Shown piece after piece: positions 27,704-36,715 of a DNA stretch of 64,000 nucleotides (the first letter of the stretch is position 1; each line of letters opens with the position of its first letter). The translations under genes were made by a program, and so were the position numbers. The DNA comes from Akkermansiaceae bacterium UBA2381 (GTDB lineage: Bacteria > Verrucomicrobiota > Verrucomicrobiia > Verrucomicrobiales > DEV007), in contig DDSV01000022.1 of NCBI GenBank assembly GCA_002344215.1, positions 1 to 64,000 on the forward strand, in the 5' to 3' direction. The notes below the pieces were generated by a model that did not search any database, was not told the origin of the DNA, and was given only the letters and a program-made list of their open reading frames with translations.

Positions 27704-28996
27704 CTACAGGGAGGCCGCAACCACCGCCATTGTCTCCTTCTGCCTCTTTTCGACAAACATCCGGGCTTCGGCCGCCCTGGCTTTTGCCGCCCCGGGATCC
27801 TTCGCCATGGCCAGCACTGTCTCCGGGAGTCTTGCAAGATCCTCCTCCCGGTCAAAGTCGAACAGCCAGCCACCGAGACCGATGTCCTCCCACATGTATC
27901 CCTTGGTCGTCTGCTCGGCCCAGCGGCACACAATCGCGGGAATACCCTGACCGATGCACATGATCGGTGAATGCATCTCGTTTCCGAAGAGTCCGGCACT
28001 GCGCACATAGACACTCAGCGCTTCACCGGTGAGCCAGTAGTCGGGACGCCAGACGACCCGGTCTTTGATTCCGTCGGGAAGGAGGTCGTATATCACGTCC
28101 TTACCCACCTGCATCTGGGTGCGATCCTCGGGGCAGAGGAGGATCTTTAAATCTGTTTCCGCGATGACCCGCTTGATTGCCTCGATGTGCGGGGTGTGAT
28201 CGTGCGCCTTCATCTCGTCGTTGCGGGCCTGCTTTACCTCATCCTTCGCCACCTTTTTCACCAGCCAGTAGGGGGTGTAGCGGAGACGCGGAATGCAGCA
28301 GAGAAATTTCCCTTCTTCGAGTCCGTTCGCTTTCAGGAACGCGGTCGCCTTTTCGTCGTCTTTAAGATCACAGGCAAAAGCGCCGTCGGGACCGAACTCC
28401 ATCACCGGAGAGGTGCAACCTTCCGCCTTCGCCAGGGCGAGGGAACGCGAATCACGGAAGAAAGCAAAGCGGGCTCCACTCAAGACCTTGATCGTTTTCT
28501 GAAAAGCCTCGTCAGGCATTGCGGAGGTCTCGGTTGAACCCTTCTTCGCGATGGTGATGCCGTAGACTCCGTAGGGTTTGCCAGTCGCTTCGCTCCACTG
28601 AATGACATGCTTCTCCGCCACGAGGGACGGACCCGAGCCGTGCAGAAGAAAATCGCAGTTCTCAAAAGCCGCTTTGAGCTCTTCCTGACTCTTCGCAAAT
28701 TTCAGCTTTGGAAAGCGGGCCTTCAACATTTCATCCACCCCGTTGTCAATCAGGCTCGGCCAAAGCGTGATTTCCGCCTCGGGGAGATGTTGCTCAAGAA
28801 TGTGGAGCACCCCCGGGGTGTGGGCGATGTCTCCGATATTCACGGTCTGCCAGGAGGAGCGGAGAAGAATCCGCTGCGGCTTTTTCCCTGCCATCGCCTC
28901 AAGCATCACTGAGCCGAGAGTCGCCGCTCCGGCAGCAAGACCGAGGCGGGTGATCGCGGAACGGCGGGAATGGGAAATTGGGGGAATTTTCATCAT
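27704..28996 (-). CDS. Polysaccharide pyruvyl transferase-like protein with Tat-type leader
   Basis: 430 residues. The N-terminus SRRSAITRLGLAAGAATLGSVMLEAMA is a twin-arginine signal, which is odd because pyruvyl transferases normally act in the cytosol. The following domain has the family layout: ILLRSSWQTVNIGDIAHTPGVLHIL (N-terminal GxxG-like substrate region), FLLHGSGPSLV, AFFRDSRSLALAKAEGC, and in the C-terminal half GLFGNEMHSPIMCIGQGIPAIVCRW (the conserved H-S-x-I motif). The usual reaction is ketal pyruvate transfer from PEP to a polymer sugar. Related Tat-exported proteins in planctomycetes and verrucomicrobia are of unknown function. The MFS transporter gene lies about 90 nt further upstream. 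Confidence 0.78.
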   Translation of the reverse strand: MMKIPPISHSRRSAITRLGLAAGAATLGSVMLEAMAGKKPQRILLRSSWQTVNIGDIAHTPGVLHILEQHLPEAEITLWPSLIDNGVDEMLKARFPKLKFAKSQEELKAAFENCDFLLHGSGPSLVAEKHVIQWSEATGKPYGVYGITIAKKGSTETSAMPDEAFQKTIKVLSGARFAFFRDSRSLALAKAEGCTSPVMEFGPDGAFACDLKDDEKATAFLKANGLEEGKFLCCIPRLRYTPYWLVKKVAKDEVKQARNDEMKAHDHTPHIEAIKRVIAETDLKILLCPEDRTQMQVGKDVIYDLLPDGIKDRVVWRPDYWLTGEALSVYVRSAGLFGNEMHSPIMCIGQGIPAIVCRWAEQTTKGYMWEDIGLGGWLFDFDREEDLARLPETVLAMAKDPGAAKARAAEARMFVEKRQKETMAVVAASL

Positions 28997-29089
28997 CCTC
29001 CACCATGATCGAAACTCCGAGCCGCTTCCAGCCGATTTCGATGCGTTTTTGAGCGAAATGACGCCGTGTCCAATTGAGGCCTCGGGCGA

Positions 29090-30397
29090 TCACTCCGTTG
29101 ACTCGCTTCCCCGATCCAACACCACCCTCACCTTCAGGCGGTAGTAGACCAACAAGCCCGCAAGCAGAACGAGAAAGATCCCCGGCAGCCAGAAAAGGCT
29201 CTCGCGATAAACGGACTCGCCCCCTGCCGCCTCCGGACCGTTCTTTAACATTCGCAGAATCCCTCCATAGACCAGGCTGATCACTCCGAACCCGAGGTTG
29301 AGGGCGAGACCGCGAAAGCTCAGCACGGTGGCCCGGTTCTTCGAGTCGACCCCGGCATTGAGATAATGGGAGGTAAAGAAATTGAGCAATCCGAAGCCAA
29401 TCGAAAAGAAAACGACCATGGCGACTCCCCAATACGGAATGGCGAGGGAGATACCGACGAGTCCGAGGAAACAAAAAAGCGAAACGATAAGGTAGTTTGT
29501 CCGGATTTTTCCATGGTTGACGAGCCATTCGGCAAGCTTGGGAGTAAAAATCCCGAGGGCGGAGAATCCCGCGCCGATGACGCCGAACCAGACCACGGGA
29601 ATCTCGATGAGACGGTAGTATTCCGAAGCCGTCGTCAGAAAGATCCGCACAACGCTGTCATGCACCAGTGCCGCGAGAATGACTCCGCAAACCAGTGGCG
29701 TTTTCAGGATCCAACTTCCCGCCGCAAGAATACCCGACCACATCGAGGCTTCCCCGCCGCACTCGGTTTCGAGAGGCGGTTCTTTCATGAGACTGCTCAC
29801 GATGACAGCGCAAAGAGCGGTGCCGAAGGTGAGATAGACGGGGAAGCGGGTCACTGTTTCCTTGTCCAGCGTCCAATCACTTCCGAGGTAGCCCAGGATG
29901 CGGTTGAGCAAGCCGGGATCGTAGACCGCCGAGCCAATCAACATCGCGGCGATGAAGGCGACTGAGGAGAGTCGCATGAGGCGGGAGAGGACCTTTGGCC
30001 AGCGCGTTTTCTGCTCCGCGTGAGGGATGGAGTCATAAGCGAGGGCCTCGTCGGCGCCGCTCGCCGCTGCCTCGGCTGCTCCGGAGAAAATGCGGTTCAC
30101 GACCCAGGCCCAGAAGATCACCGTGTTATTTCCGAAAGGAACAAAGGCAATGATCGCCATTTCCAGAACCATCAGGACCGACGCCGCCACCACCATGCGC
30201 TTGCGCCCGATGCGGTCGGCGAGAGCACCGGAGGGAACTTCGAGCACCACGATGGAGACAGCCCAGACCGCGTTTAGAATTGCGAACTGAGCCATCGTCA
30301 GTCCGTAATCGAGCTGTATCACCGCAAAGACAGGGTAATAAAACCGCGCGTTGAAGAGCAGGCGGAAGGCGATGAAGAGCGGGATATTCCGTGGCAT
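29090..30397 (-). CDS. Major facilitator superfamily transporter
   Basis: About 435 residues, twelve-helix MFS plan. The start is the ATG at 30397 (MPRNIPLFIAFRLLFNARFYYP); the frame reaches 30538 but the extension is not MFS-like. VPSGALADRIGRKRMVVAA between helices 2 and 3 is the MFS A motif (GxLaDrxGrkrxl). A long central loop (KEPPLETECGGEASMW) splits the two halves. The substrate is not predictable. It lies directly upstream of the exported pyruvyl-transferase-like gene on the same strand, so the two may share a transcript. Confidence 0.88.
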   Translation of the reverse strand: MPRNIPLFIAFRLLFNARFYYPVFAVIQLDYGLTMAQFAILNAVWAVSIVVLEVPSGALADRIGRKRMVVAASVLMVLEMAIIAFVPFGNNTVIFWAWVVNRIFSGAAEAAASGADEALAYDSIPHAEQKTRWPKVLSRLMRLSSVAFIAAMLIGSAVYDPGLLNRILGYLGSDWTLDKETVTRFPVYLTFGTALCAVIVSSLMKEPPLETECGGEASMWSGILAAGSWILKTPLVCGVILAALVHDSVVRIFLTTASEYYRLIEIPVVWFGVIGAGFSALGIFTPKLAEWLVNHGKIRTNYLIVSLFCFLGLVGISLAIPYWGVAMVVFFSIGFGLLNFFTSHYLNAGVDSKNRATVLSFRGLALNLGFGVISLVYGGILRMLKNGPEAAGGESVYRESLFWLPGIFLVLLAGLLVYYRLKVRVVLDRGSESTE

Positions 30398-30589
30398 GGG
30401 AGGGGGAGTCAGTAAACCCTCTTCAGTCGCCGAGTAAAGGGAGTTTGCTCCGGAAAGGTGGATGGGAAGCTCTCGACACCACGAAGAACCGCGGCCCAAA
30501 AACTTGAAGTCTCGGGGCTGATAACGCAGTATTGCCATGGCAGTGACTTCTCTTTACAACCCCTGAAATCCCGCCGCAGCGGAATTGGC

Positions 30590-31150
30590 ATGTCATTCCC
30601 CGCTCCTCTTCTCCGATTTCCACTCTCCCTGACCGGGCTGATCCTCGTGGTCGGGCTTTTGCCCGCCTGCAAGACCCTCGAAACGGATGCGGTTCCGATG
30701 TCATCGATCGATCAGGCAACCTTCGCCCTGATTGATCTCGATCAGGACAGCAAAGTCTCTCTGGAGGAGATGGCGAAGCACATGCACCAGGAAGGGATCT
30801 CCGAATTCGACCTCGACAATGATCGCCAGATCTCAGCGGCGGAGTGGACGGCAGCTAAACCTTCGGACCCGGCCACGGCGGAACATTTCAAGATCCTCGA
30901 CATCAATCAGGATGGAAAAATCGCTGAAGACGAAGCCGTTCTCTACATCAGCGACCAACTGTCCTTTCGCGAGGCCTTCAAAAAGATGGATCTCAATGGT
31001 GACAGGCACCTGCATTGGGAGGAGTATGCCAAAGGAAAACCCGAGACTCTCAATATCACCCTGTTCTCCGCCAAACCTCCGGTGCGAAAAACCCCTTCGA
31101 CGCCTGGTCCGGCTCCTCCCGCTTCGCCCGCCCCCGTTCCCCGGATTTGA
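30590..31150 (+). CDS. EF-hand lipoprotein
   Basis: 186 residues. A lipoprotein leader (LSLTGLILVVGLLPAC, lipobox LPAC) is followed by four EF-hand calcium loops: DLDQDSKVSLEE (near 50), DLDNDRQISAAE (near 75), DINQDGKIAEDE (near 105) and DLNGDRHLHWEE (near 130). The last two have the best ligand sets. A Pro/Ala/Ser-rich tail follows. It is probably a calcium-binding protein tethered to a periplasmic membrane face. Its TGA shares one base with the ATG of the next gene (TGATG at 31148-31152), so translation is coupled to the membrane protein that follows. Confidence 0.88.
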   Translation: MSFPAPLLRFPLSLTGLILVVGLLPACKTLETDAVPMSSIDQATFALIDLDQDSKVSLEEMAKHMHQEGISEFDLDNDRQISAAEWTAAKPSDPATAEHFKILDINQDGKIAEDEAVLYISDQLSFREAFKKMDLNGDRHLHWEEYAKGKPETLNITLFSAKPPVRKTPSTPGPAPPASPAPVPRI

Positions 31151-32310
31151 TGAACCTGCTCTCACTCACGCTTTTCGGCCGCCAGTTGAGCCCGGAGAGC
31201 ATTCACTTCCTTTTCTTTATAAGCCTGGGGCTCCTCGCGGTTCTCTGGGTCGTCTTTGCCTGGAAACGGGGTGACAAGCTCGCCACCACCATCGCTTTCG
31301 CGGCGGCGGGACTGACACTCTTTTATCTTACTTCACCCTATGTCACCGACTCCGGTCGCTGGTGGGTGGCGGGTGCGATTCTTCTGGTGGGTTTTATCCA
31401 GTTGTGGCGCAATCGGGATCGCGTTTGGAAACCCCTTCTCCTAGCCACTGGAGTGATTATTTCACTGCTCGCGGTTTCACTGACCTCAAACTCGGTGAAT
31501 CTCTATTTCTTCGAAAAGTTTCTCGGTAAAGGAATCGCGTTTTATTTCCTCGGCTGCCTTGCCTGGCTCGTCATTCAAGTGGTCATGCCCCGAACCCGCG
31601 GAAAACAGCAGGCATCCCAGGCCGCCGGTCTTTGTGTGATCGTTTCGCTGGTCATGCTCATTGTGGCCGTAACCTGGTGGCGGGAGGCGGTCGATGGCAA
31701 TGCCCTGCCGGATTCTCCAGTCGCGACGACGGGAAGGGAGGTCAGCGCACTCTCTCAAAGCCCCTTCGGAGACCGTCGCCACGGCATTTTCGCAATCGGG
31801 CTGATCAATGATCCGAAACCTCGGGAAGCAGGTTCCCCTGATGGTGCCGGGTTTATCACCAATTACACCGCACGAGGCCCGGGATCAGGGCTAAAGGGGG
31901 ACAATGACAGCAAGTTTCCTTTGATCCTGTCGCTGCAGATGGCAGACGGCGCCCTGATCAATTTTGAGGGGATATCATCCGTCCGACAAGCCTTCCGCTG
32001 GCCGGAAGGGGAGCCTGACAATCACCTGCGCGGGCTGCGTCACGGCGACCCGGTCGTCGTCTGGGCGGATCCTGACGAACTGGTTGCGGGGACTGACGGA
32101 ACGCGAACTCCCGCGCTCAAGGCGACCCGTGTGATTGCTTACGGAGACCTCGACGCCTTCCGCCGGGAATTTCTCGGAGATCTTGTAAAAACATCGAGAG
32201 TCTTCGGCTGGATTGCCGTCACCTGCATGTTCCTCTCCGCCATCCCGCTCTGTTTCAGTATAAGAACGCTTTTCAGGCACCGACGGGCAGCGGGCGGGAA
32301 AGTAAGATGA
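31150..32310 (+). CDS. Polytopic membrane protein with C-terminal soluble domain
   Basis: 386 residues. Six hydrophobic segments lie in the first ~200 residues (FLFFISLGLLAVLWVVFAW; LATTIAFAAAGLTLFYL; WWVAGAILLVGFIQLW; LLLATGVIISLLAVSL; IAFYFLGCLAWLVIQVVM; AAGLCVIVSLVMLIVAVTWW). A periplasmic or extracytoplasmic domain of about 150 residues then ends in another helix (IAVTCMFLSAIPLCFSI). No family recognised. The start overlaps the stop of the EF-hand lipoprotein gene, and its stop overlaps the start of the S9 peptidase gene by four bases (ATGA), so the three are translationally coupled. Confidence 0.75.
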   Translation: MNLLSLTLFGRQLSPESIHFLFFISLGLLAVLWVVFAWKRGDKLATTIAFAAAGLTLFYLTSPYVTDSGRWWVAGAILLVGFIQLWRNRDRVWKPLLLATGVIISLLAVSLTSNSVNLYFFEKFLGKGIAFYFLGCLAWLVIQVVMPRTRGKQQASQAAGLCVIVSLVMLIVAVTWWREAVDGNALPDSPVATTGREVSALSQSPFGDRRHGIFAIGLINDPKPREAGSPDGAGFITNYTARGPGSGLKGDNDSKFPLILSLQMADGALINFEGISSVRQAFRWPEGEPDNHLRGLRHGDPVVVWADPDELVAGTDGTRTPALKATRVIAYGDLDAFRREFLGDLVKTSRVFGWIAVTCMFLSAIPLCFSIRTLFRHRRAAGGKVR

Positions 32311-34502
32311 CTCACCGATCGACCATGAATACCGCCGTTTCTTTCCGATATCCTCTTCCCTTCATCCTTCCATTTCTCCTTCTGATGACTTCACTTGCCG
32401 CGCTCCCTCTCGAGGCCCTGGACCCTCCCGTCGCCGGGAAACATCCCCATCCGCTGAGCTTTCATGGCGTGGAATGGACAGACGACTATTTCTGGCTCCG
32501 CAATCGCGAGGACCCGAAAGTGAAATCCTATCTCGAGGCGGAAAATGCCTATCTCGATGCCCAAATGGGTCCTCTCAAAGCACTGCGGGAAACTCTCGTG
32601 GCGGAGATGAAGGCACGCATCATCGAAGAGGATGTGAGCGTTCCCTACCGCAAAGGACCGTGGCTCTATTACAGCCGGGATGTTGCCGGGAAAGATCATT
32701 CGGTTCTCTGCAGGAAACCCTACCTCCCCGATCATCCCGAGTCGCTTCTCGAACCAGCTCCAGCGGGCACCGAGCTCATCCTCCTCGACCTCAACGAACG
32801 CGCAGCCGGAGACGAGGCCTTCACTTTCGGGGGTGCTTCGATCTCACCTGATCACCGGCTTTACGCGTGGAAGGAGAATCACGACGGAACAGATATCTTC
32901 ACGATCCGCTTCAAAAATCTCGAGACCGGAGAGATCCTCCCGGAAGAAGTCGAAGGAGCCGTTTTTGAGGGATCGCTGACCTGGGCGCTCGACGGAAAAA
33001 CGATCTTTTTCACCGAGGGAGATGAGACCGATCGCGCCTGGCGGGTAAAAAGCCACACGCTCGGGAATCCACCGAAAGACGCGGGCATCATCTACGAGGA
33101 ATCCGATTCCCGCTTTTCAGTTGAAATTGGTGCAACGAAAAGTCAGCGATTTCTGGTCATTACCTCCGGGTCGAAGGACACGACCGAAACCTCTCTTATC
33201 CCGCTGGATCGCCCCTCGGAAAAGCCGGAAGTTTTCCTCCCCCGCCGTGAGGGAATACGATACTCCCTAGCTGATTGCGGAGAAGACTGGTTTCTGGTCA
33301 CGAACGAGGGGTCGGTCAACGGACGCGTCTTTAAAACACCGTTCACCAACAGGGCTCGCGACTCGTGGGTCGAGGTCCTGCCGGGGGACGAACAGATTTC
33401 CTACGGCGGAATCGATGCCTTTGCCAGCCACGTTGTCATCGGGGCGAGGAAGAATGGCGTCCCTGGATTCTTCATCCTCGATCCTGACAAAGGCACCACC
33501 CGTTGGATCACAGCTCCCGGCGAAGGAGCCAGCCTACAGGGTGAATATTCACCGGAATACAATTCGACGACCCAGCGTTTCAGCTACGACACCTTCCTCC
33601 AGCCCTACGCCGTGGCGGAAGTGGAGCTGGTTACCGGAGAAATCCGCATCCTGAAGCAAAAGGCCTCGCCTCCCGGTTACGACCCTGACAAATACCGGGT
33701 CGAACGAACCTTTGCCACCGCCCCGGACGGCACGAAGATTCCCCTCTGGCTGCTCCTGCCCGCCAACTTCCCGCGCGATGGATCCGGTGCGATTCTTCTG
33801 GATGGGTACGGAGCCTACGGTATTGCCATCGATCCCTGGTTCGACAGTGACGTTTTCAGCCTCGTCGACCGCGGCGTGGGTTATGCACTCGCTCAGATCC
33901 GCGGAGGGGGAGAGTTCGGAAGAACGTGGTATGAGGCGGGTAAACTCGAACACAAAACGACAACCTTCACCGACTACATCGCCTGCGCCGAACACCTCAT
34001 CGCCGAAGGCCACACCAGTCCTGCCGGTCTTTGCGGCGTCGGAGCAAGCGCCGGAGGGCTTCTCGCCGGAGCCGTCCTCAACCAGCGCCCCGACCTCTTC
34101 AAGGCCTACGTGGCGAACGTGCCCTTCGTCGACGTTCTCAACACCATGCTCGACGCCAGCCTGCCGCTCACCACGGGCGAGTACGACGAATGGGGAAATC
34201 CCGAGGCTTCCCGCGAAGTCTTCGACCGCATCCGCGCATACTCGCCCTATGACAATGTGAAGGCCCGGGACTACCCGGCCATTCTGGTTCTGGCAGGATG
34301 GAATGACAATCGCGTCGCCTATTGGGAACCGGCCAAGTGGGTTGCCAGGATGCGTGCCCTCAACACAGGGAAGGCTCCTTTATTGCTTCACACCGCCTTC
34401 GAAACCGGGCACGGAGGCTCTTCCGGCCGTTACAGCGCCCTCGACGAAATCGCTCTGCAATACGCATTTGTCCTTGATCAACTAGGTCGGGCAACCCCCT
34501 GA
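32307..34502 (+). CDS. S9-family prolyl oligopeptidase, exported
   Basis: 731 residues, like prolyl oligopeptidase / oligopeptidase B, but with an N-terminal signal peptide (YPLPFILPFLLLMTSLAALPLEALD). WTDDYFWLRNREDPKVKSYLEAENAY opens the family-specific N-terminal segment, followed by a seven-bladed propeller to about residue 430. The peptidase domain carries LCGVGASAGGLLAGAVLNQRPDLFKA (catalytic Ser in GxSxGG), VLAGWNDNRVAYWEP (Asp) and FETGHGGSSGRYS (His). It probably hydrolyses oligopeptides in the periplasm. It overlaps the upstream membrane gene by four bases and is followed within 4 nt by another membrane gene. Confidence 0.92.
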   Translation: MTHRSTMNTAVSFRYPLPFILPFLLLMTSLAALPLEALDPPVAGKHPHPLSFHGVEWTDDYFWLRNREDPKVKSYLEAENAYLDAQMGPLKALRETLVAEMKARIIEEDVSVPYRKGPWLYYSRDVAGKDHSVLCRKPYLPDHPESLLEPAPAGTELILLDLNERAAGDEAFTFGGASISPDHRLYAWKENHDGTDIFTIRFKNLETGEILPEEVEGAVFEGSLTWALDGKTIFFTEGDETDRAWRVKSHTLGNPPKDAGIIYEESDSRFSVEIGATKSQRFLVITSGSKDTTETSLIPLDRPSEKPEVFLPRREGIRYSLADCGEDWFLVTNEGSVNGRVFKTPFTNRARDSWVEVLPGDEQISYGGIDAFASHVVIGARKNGVPGFFILDPDKGTTRWITAPGEGASLQGEYSPEYNSTTQRFSYDTFLQPYAVAEVELVTGEIRILKQKASPPGYDPDKYRVERTFATAPDGTKIPLWLLLPANFPRDGSGAILLDGYGAYGIAIDPWFDSDVFSLVDRGVGYALAQIRGGGEFGRTWYEAGKLEHKTTTFTDYIACAEHLIAEGHTSPAGLCGVGASAGGLLAGAVLNQRPDLFKAYVANVPFVDVLNTMLDASLPLTTGEYDEWGNPEASREVFDRIRAYSPYDNVKARDYPAILVLAGWNDNRVAYWEPAKWVARMRALNTGKAPLLLHTAFETGHGGSSGRYSALDEIALQYAFVLDQLGRATP

Positions 34503-34506
34503 TCCT

Positions 34507-35325
34507 ATGGCCGCCTTCCCCGAAGTCCTTCTCCCTCCCCTCACCCACCGGCTCGAGGTCTCGGCCGGCCGCCTTCTCAAGATCTGGCTGGTCTTTGCTG
34601 CCATTGCGGTCGCCGGAGCTCTCGGGCTTTTGGGATTACGTTCAGCGGGGATGATTGGAAAAGGAGAAACTCCGGTACCTCTTCTCATCCTTGCGGTCAT
34701 CTTTCTGATCGTCGTCGGTTTCTGTTATCTTCAGGGACGTCGCGCCCGGGCCGAGTTCGCCTCCATTCGCCGTGGCGACTACCTCGCCCGATGGACCTAT
34801 TCAGCGACGGACACGGAACGCGCCAGAGCCGACGCCGGGGAGGAGAGTTCCGAAAAAGTGCGGATACTCTTTCACCTTCCCTTCTGGGCGATTTCGGTGG
34901 TGGGAGTCGGCCTGGGAATCGTCGGGGCGTTCGCCAAGTCAGATCCGATGGTCGCGCTGAAAGTCGGTCCCGCCGCCATCGGCATCGCCATCGTTGTCGG
35001 ATTGCTATTCGCCGTGCCCGCCCACTTCCTCACCGGCGTGACTCGACGCATCGCTCATGACCTCGACCCGGAGGTCATCTTCACCCGGTCCGGCATTTAC
35101 ACTCCGGGAAGATTTCTTCCGGTTATGGATTTCATCCAGTCCCGGCGCACCGTCACCCTGGAGGCAGGACCTGGAGACCGCCATTGGTTGCATGTTAGGG
35201 TTCTGCAGGGGACACAGCAGGTCACCGGAATGCCCAACTCAACAATGGGTGCGGCATTCCAGATGCTTGTCCCAGAAGGGAAGGAGGAAGAGGCAAGGAA
35301 GCTGGCGGAGTACTTTTCAGCATAG
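34507..35325 (+). CDS. Membrane protein of unknown function
   Basis: 272 residues with about four helices: IWLVFAAIAVAGALGLLGL, LLILAVIFLIVVGFCYL, WAISVVGVGLGIVGAFA and AAIGIAIVVGLLFAVPAHFL. A cytoplasmic segment (RGDYLARWTYSATDTERARADAGEE) and a beta-rich C-terminal domain (DPEVIFTRSGIYTPGRFLPVMDF, HWLHVRVLQGTQQVTG) complete it. It resembles proteins with two pairs of TM helices and a PH-like tail, but I do not recognise a named family. It starts 4 nt after the S9 peptidase gene and ends a four-gene co-directional group. Confidence 0.7.
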   Translation: MAAFPEVLLPPLTHRLEVSAGRLLKIWLVFAAIAVAGALGLLGLRSAGMIGKGETPVPLLILAVIFLIVVGFCYLQGRRARAEFASIRRGDYLARWTYSATDTERARADAGEESSEKVRILFHLPFWAISVVGVGLGIVGAFAKSDPMVALKVGPAAIGIAIVVGLLFAVPAHFLTGVTRRIAHDLDPEVIFTRSGIYTPGRFLPVMDFIQSRRTVTLEAGPGDRHWLHVRVLQGTQQVTGMPNSTMGAAFQMLVPEGKEEEARKLAEYFSA

Positions 35326-35328
35326 ACT

Positions 35329-35345
35329 GGCCTGCCCATCAGGCC
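35329..35345. terminator. Hairpin between convergent genes
   Basis: GGCCTG-CCCAT-CAGGCC is a perfect 6-bp stem with a 5-base loop in the 51-base gap between the convergent membrane gene and DUF1501 gene. No T-tract follows on either side, so a terminator role is only suggested by position. Confidence 0.35.
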
Positions 35346-35376
35346 ATAACTGCCCTGTGCCCTTCTCCACCACCCC

Positions 35377-36663
35377 TCACCCGAACAAATCCACCACCGG
35401 CTTACCTTTGTCGGCCACGGTGAAAGGTCTCATGCTCGGTGAATAGAGCACCTGATCGAGCGGCAGGCCGAGGGCATAGCCGATCGTGGCGTTGAGGTCC
35501 TGGACCTTGACCGTGTTTTCGAGAATATTTGCTCCGCGATCATCGGTTTTGCCGTAGACGGTACCACCCTTGATTCCGCCTCCGGCGAGAACACAACTGA
35601 AGGCCTTGGGATGGTGATCCCGCCCTTCGTTCGTGTTGATCTCCGGCGTTCTTCCGAATTCGGTCGCAAGAACAACAAGGGTGTCCTCAAGGAGACCGCG
35701 GCGCTCGAGATCGGCGAGAAGAGTGGACATCGCCGCATCGAGGATGCCGGCCTGCTCGGGAACGTTCACGAAGTTCGAATTGTGGGTATCCCATCCACCC
35801 ATCGAGACTTCAACAAAGCTGACACCGAACTCGAGAAGACGGCGCGCGAGAAGACACCCCTGGCCAAAGGGATTCTTCCCGTAACTCTCCCGCATCGGCT
35901 CCGGCTCTCCGCTGAGATCAAACGCGGCGAGATCCTTGCTGCGCATCAGTTTGACGGCGTCCTCATACATGTCGGTGTAGGCCCGGACATTCTTCTGATT
36001 GTATTTCTCGATGAAGGGAGCGTCGAGTTTCCCGGCGAGCGAGCGATGGAAATTAAACCGATCCTCGGTCATGCCGCGGGTCATCGCACTGTTCTGCAGC
36101 CCTCCTTCAGGGTCACGAATCATCAGCGGCGAGAGACTGCTCTCGAAGAAGCCCGCCCCGGGATGAGAGGAGTTGTTTCCTATCATGACGTTGCCGGGCA
36201 GCGACGGATTGTTGCGCCCGTTGAACTTCTGCAACCAGGCTCCCATCGCGGGGTGCCGGATCGAGCTGCGGATTTCGTAGCTCGTGTGCATGAAGTAATT
36301 CCCCTGTTTGTGGGCTCCCTGGGTCGAGGTCATCGAGTTGATCACCGCCAGTTTCTCGGCCTGCCGGGCGAGCAGGGGAAGATTGTCGGACAGCTTCAAG
36401 TCATCCACCCGGGTGTCGATCCGCTTGGTCGGCCCCATCACCTCACCCTTGGTCTTCGGATCAAAGGTATCGAGGTGTGACATCCCCCCGTCCATATAAA
36501 GGTAAATGACCCGCTTGGCCGTGGCGATCTGTTTCAGGTCGGAGGCGCCGACTCCGGCCGCACGGGTGAGATCCGGAAGAGCGGCAAGCGCGCTCACACC
36601 AAGGAAAGACTTGGCGGCACGACTGACAAAATGACGGCGGGATAGGTCAGTGTTGGCGTTCAT
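35377..36663 (-). CDS. DUF1501 secreted protein (PVC type)
   Basis: 428 residues with a Tat-like leader (LSRRHFVSRAAKSFLGVSALAALP). The DUF1501 domain covers the rest: VIYLYMDGGMSHLDTFDPK, NNPSLPGNVMIGNNSSHPGAGFFESSLSPL, FVEVSMGGWDTHNSNF, LVVLATEFGRTPEINTNEGRDHHP. The fold is sulfatase/alkaline-phosphatase-like. In planctomycetes and verrucomicrobia it is nearly always next to a DUF1549/DUF1553 gene, as here 52 nt upstream. The pair is thought to act outside the cytoplasm, possibly in polysaccharide metabolism, but no activity is established. Confidence 0.92.
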   Translation of the reverse strand: MNANTDLSRRHFVSRAAKSFLGVSALAALPDLTRAAGVGASDLKQIATAKRVIYLYMDGGMSHLDTFDPKTKGEVMGPTKRIDTRVDDLKLSDNLPLLARQAEKLAVINSMTSTQGAHKQGNYFMHTSYEIRSSIRHPAMGAWLQKFNGRNNPSLPGNVMIGNNSSHPGAGFFESSLSPLMIRDPEGGLQNSAMTRGMTEDRFNFHRSLAGKLDAPFIEKYNQKNVRAYTDMYEDAVKLMRSKDLAAFDLSGEPEPMRESYGKNPFGQGCLLARRLLEFGVSFVEVSMGGWDTHNSNFVNVPEQAGILDAAMSTLLADLERRGLLEDTLVVLATEFGRTPEINTNEGRDHHPKAFSCVLAGGGIKGGTVYGKTDDRGANILENTVKVQDLNATIGYALGLPLDQVLYSPSMRPFTVADKGKPVVDLFG

Positions 36664-36715
36664 GTATCGGAATCAGGAGGGTCGGATCGAGGATCAAAGA
36701 AGGTTCGTTCGGAAA

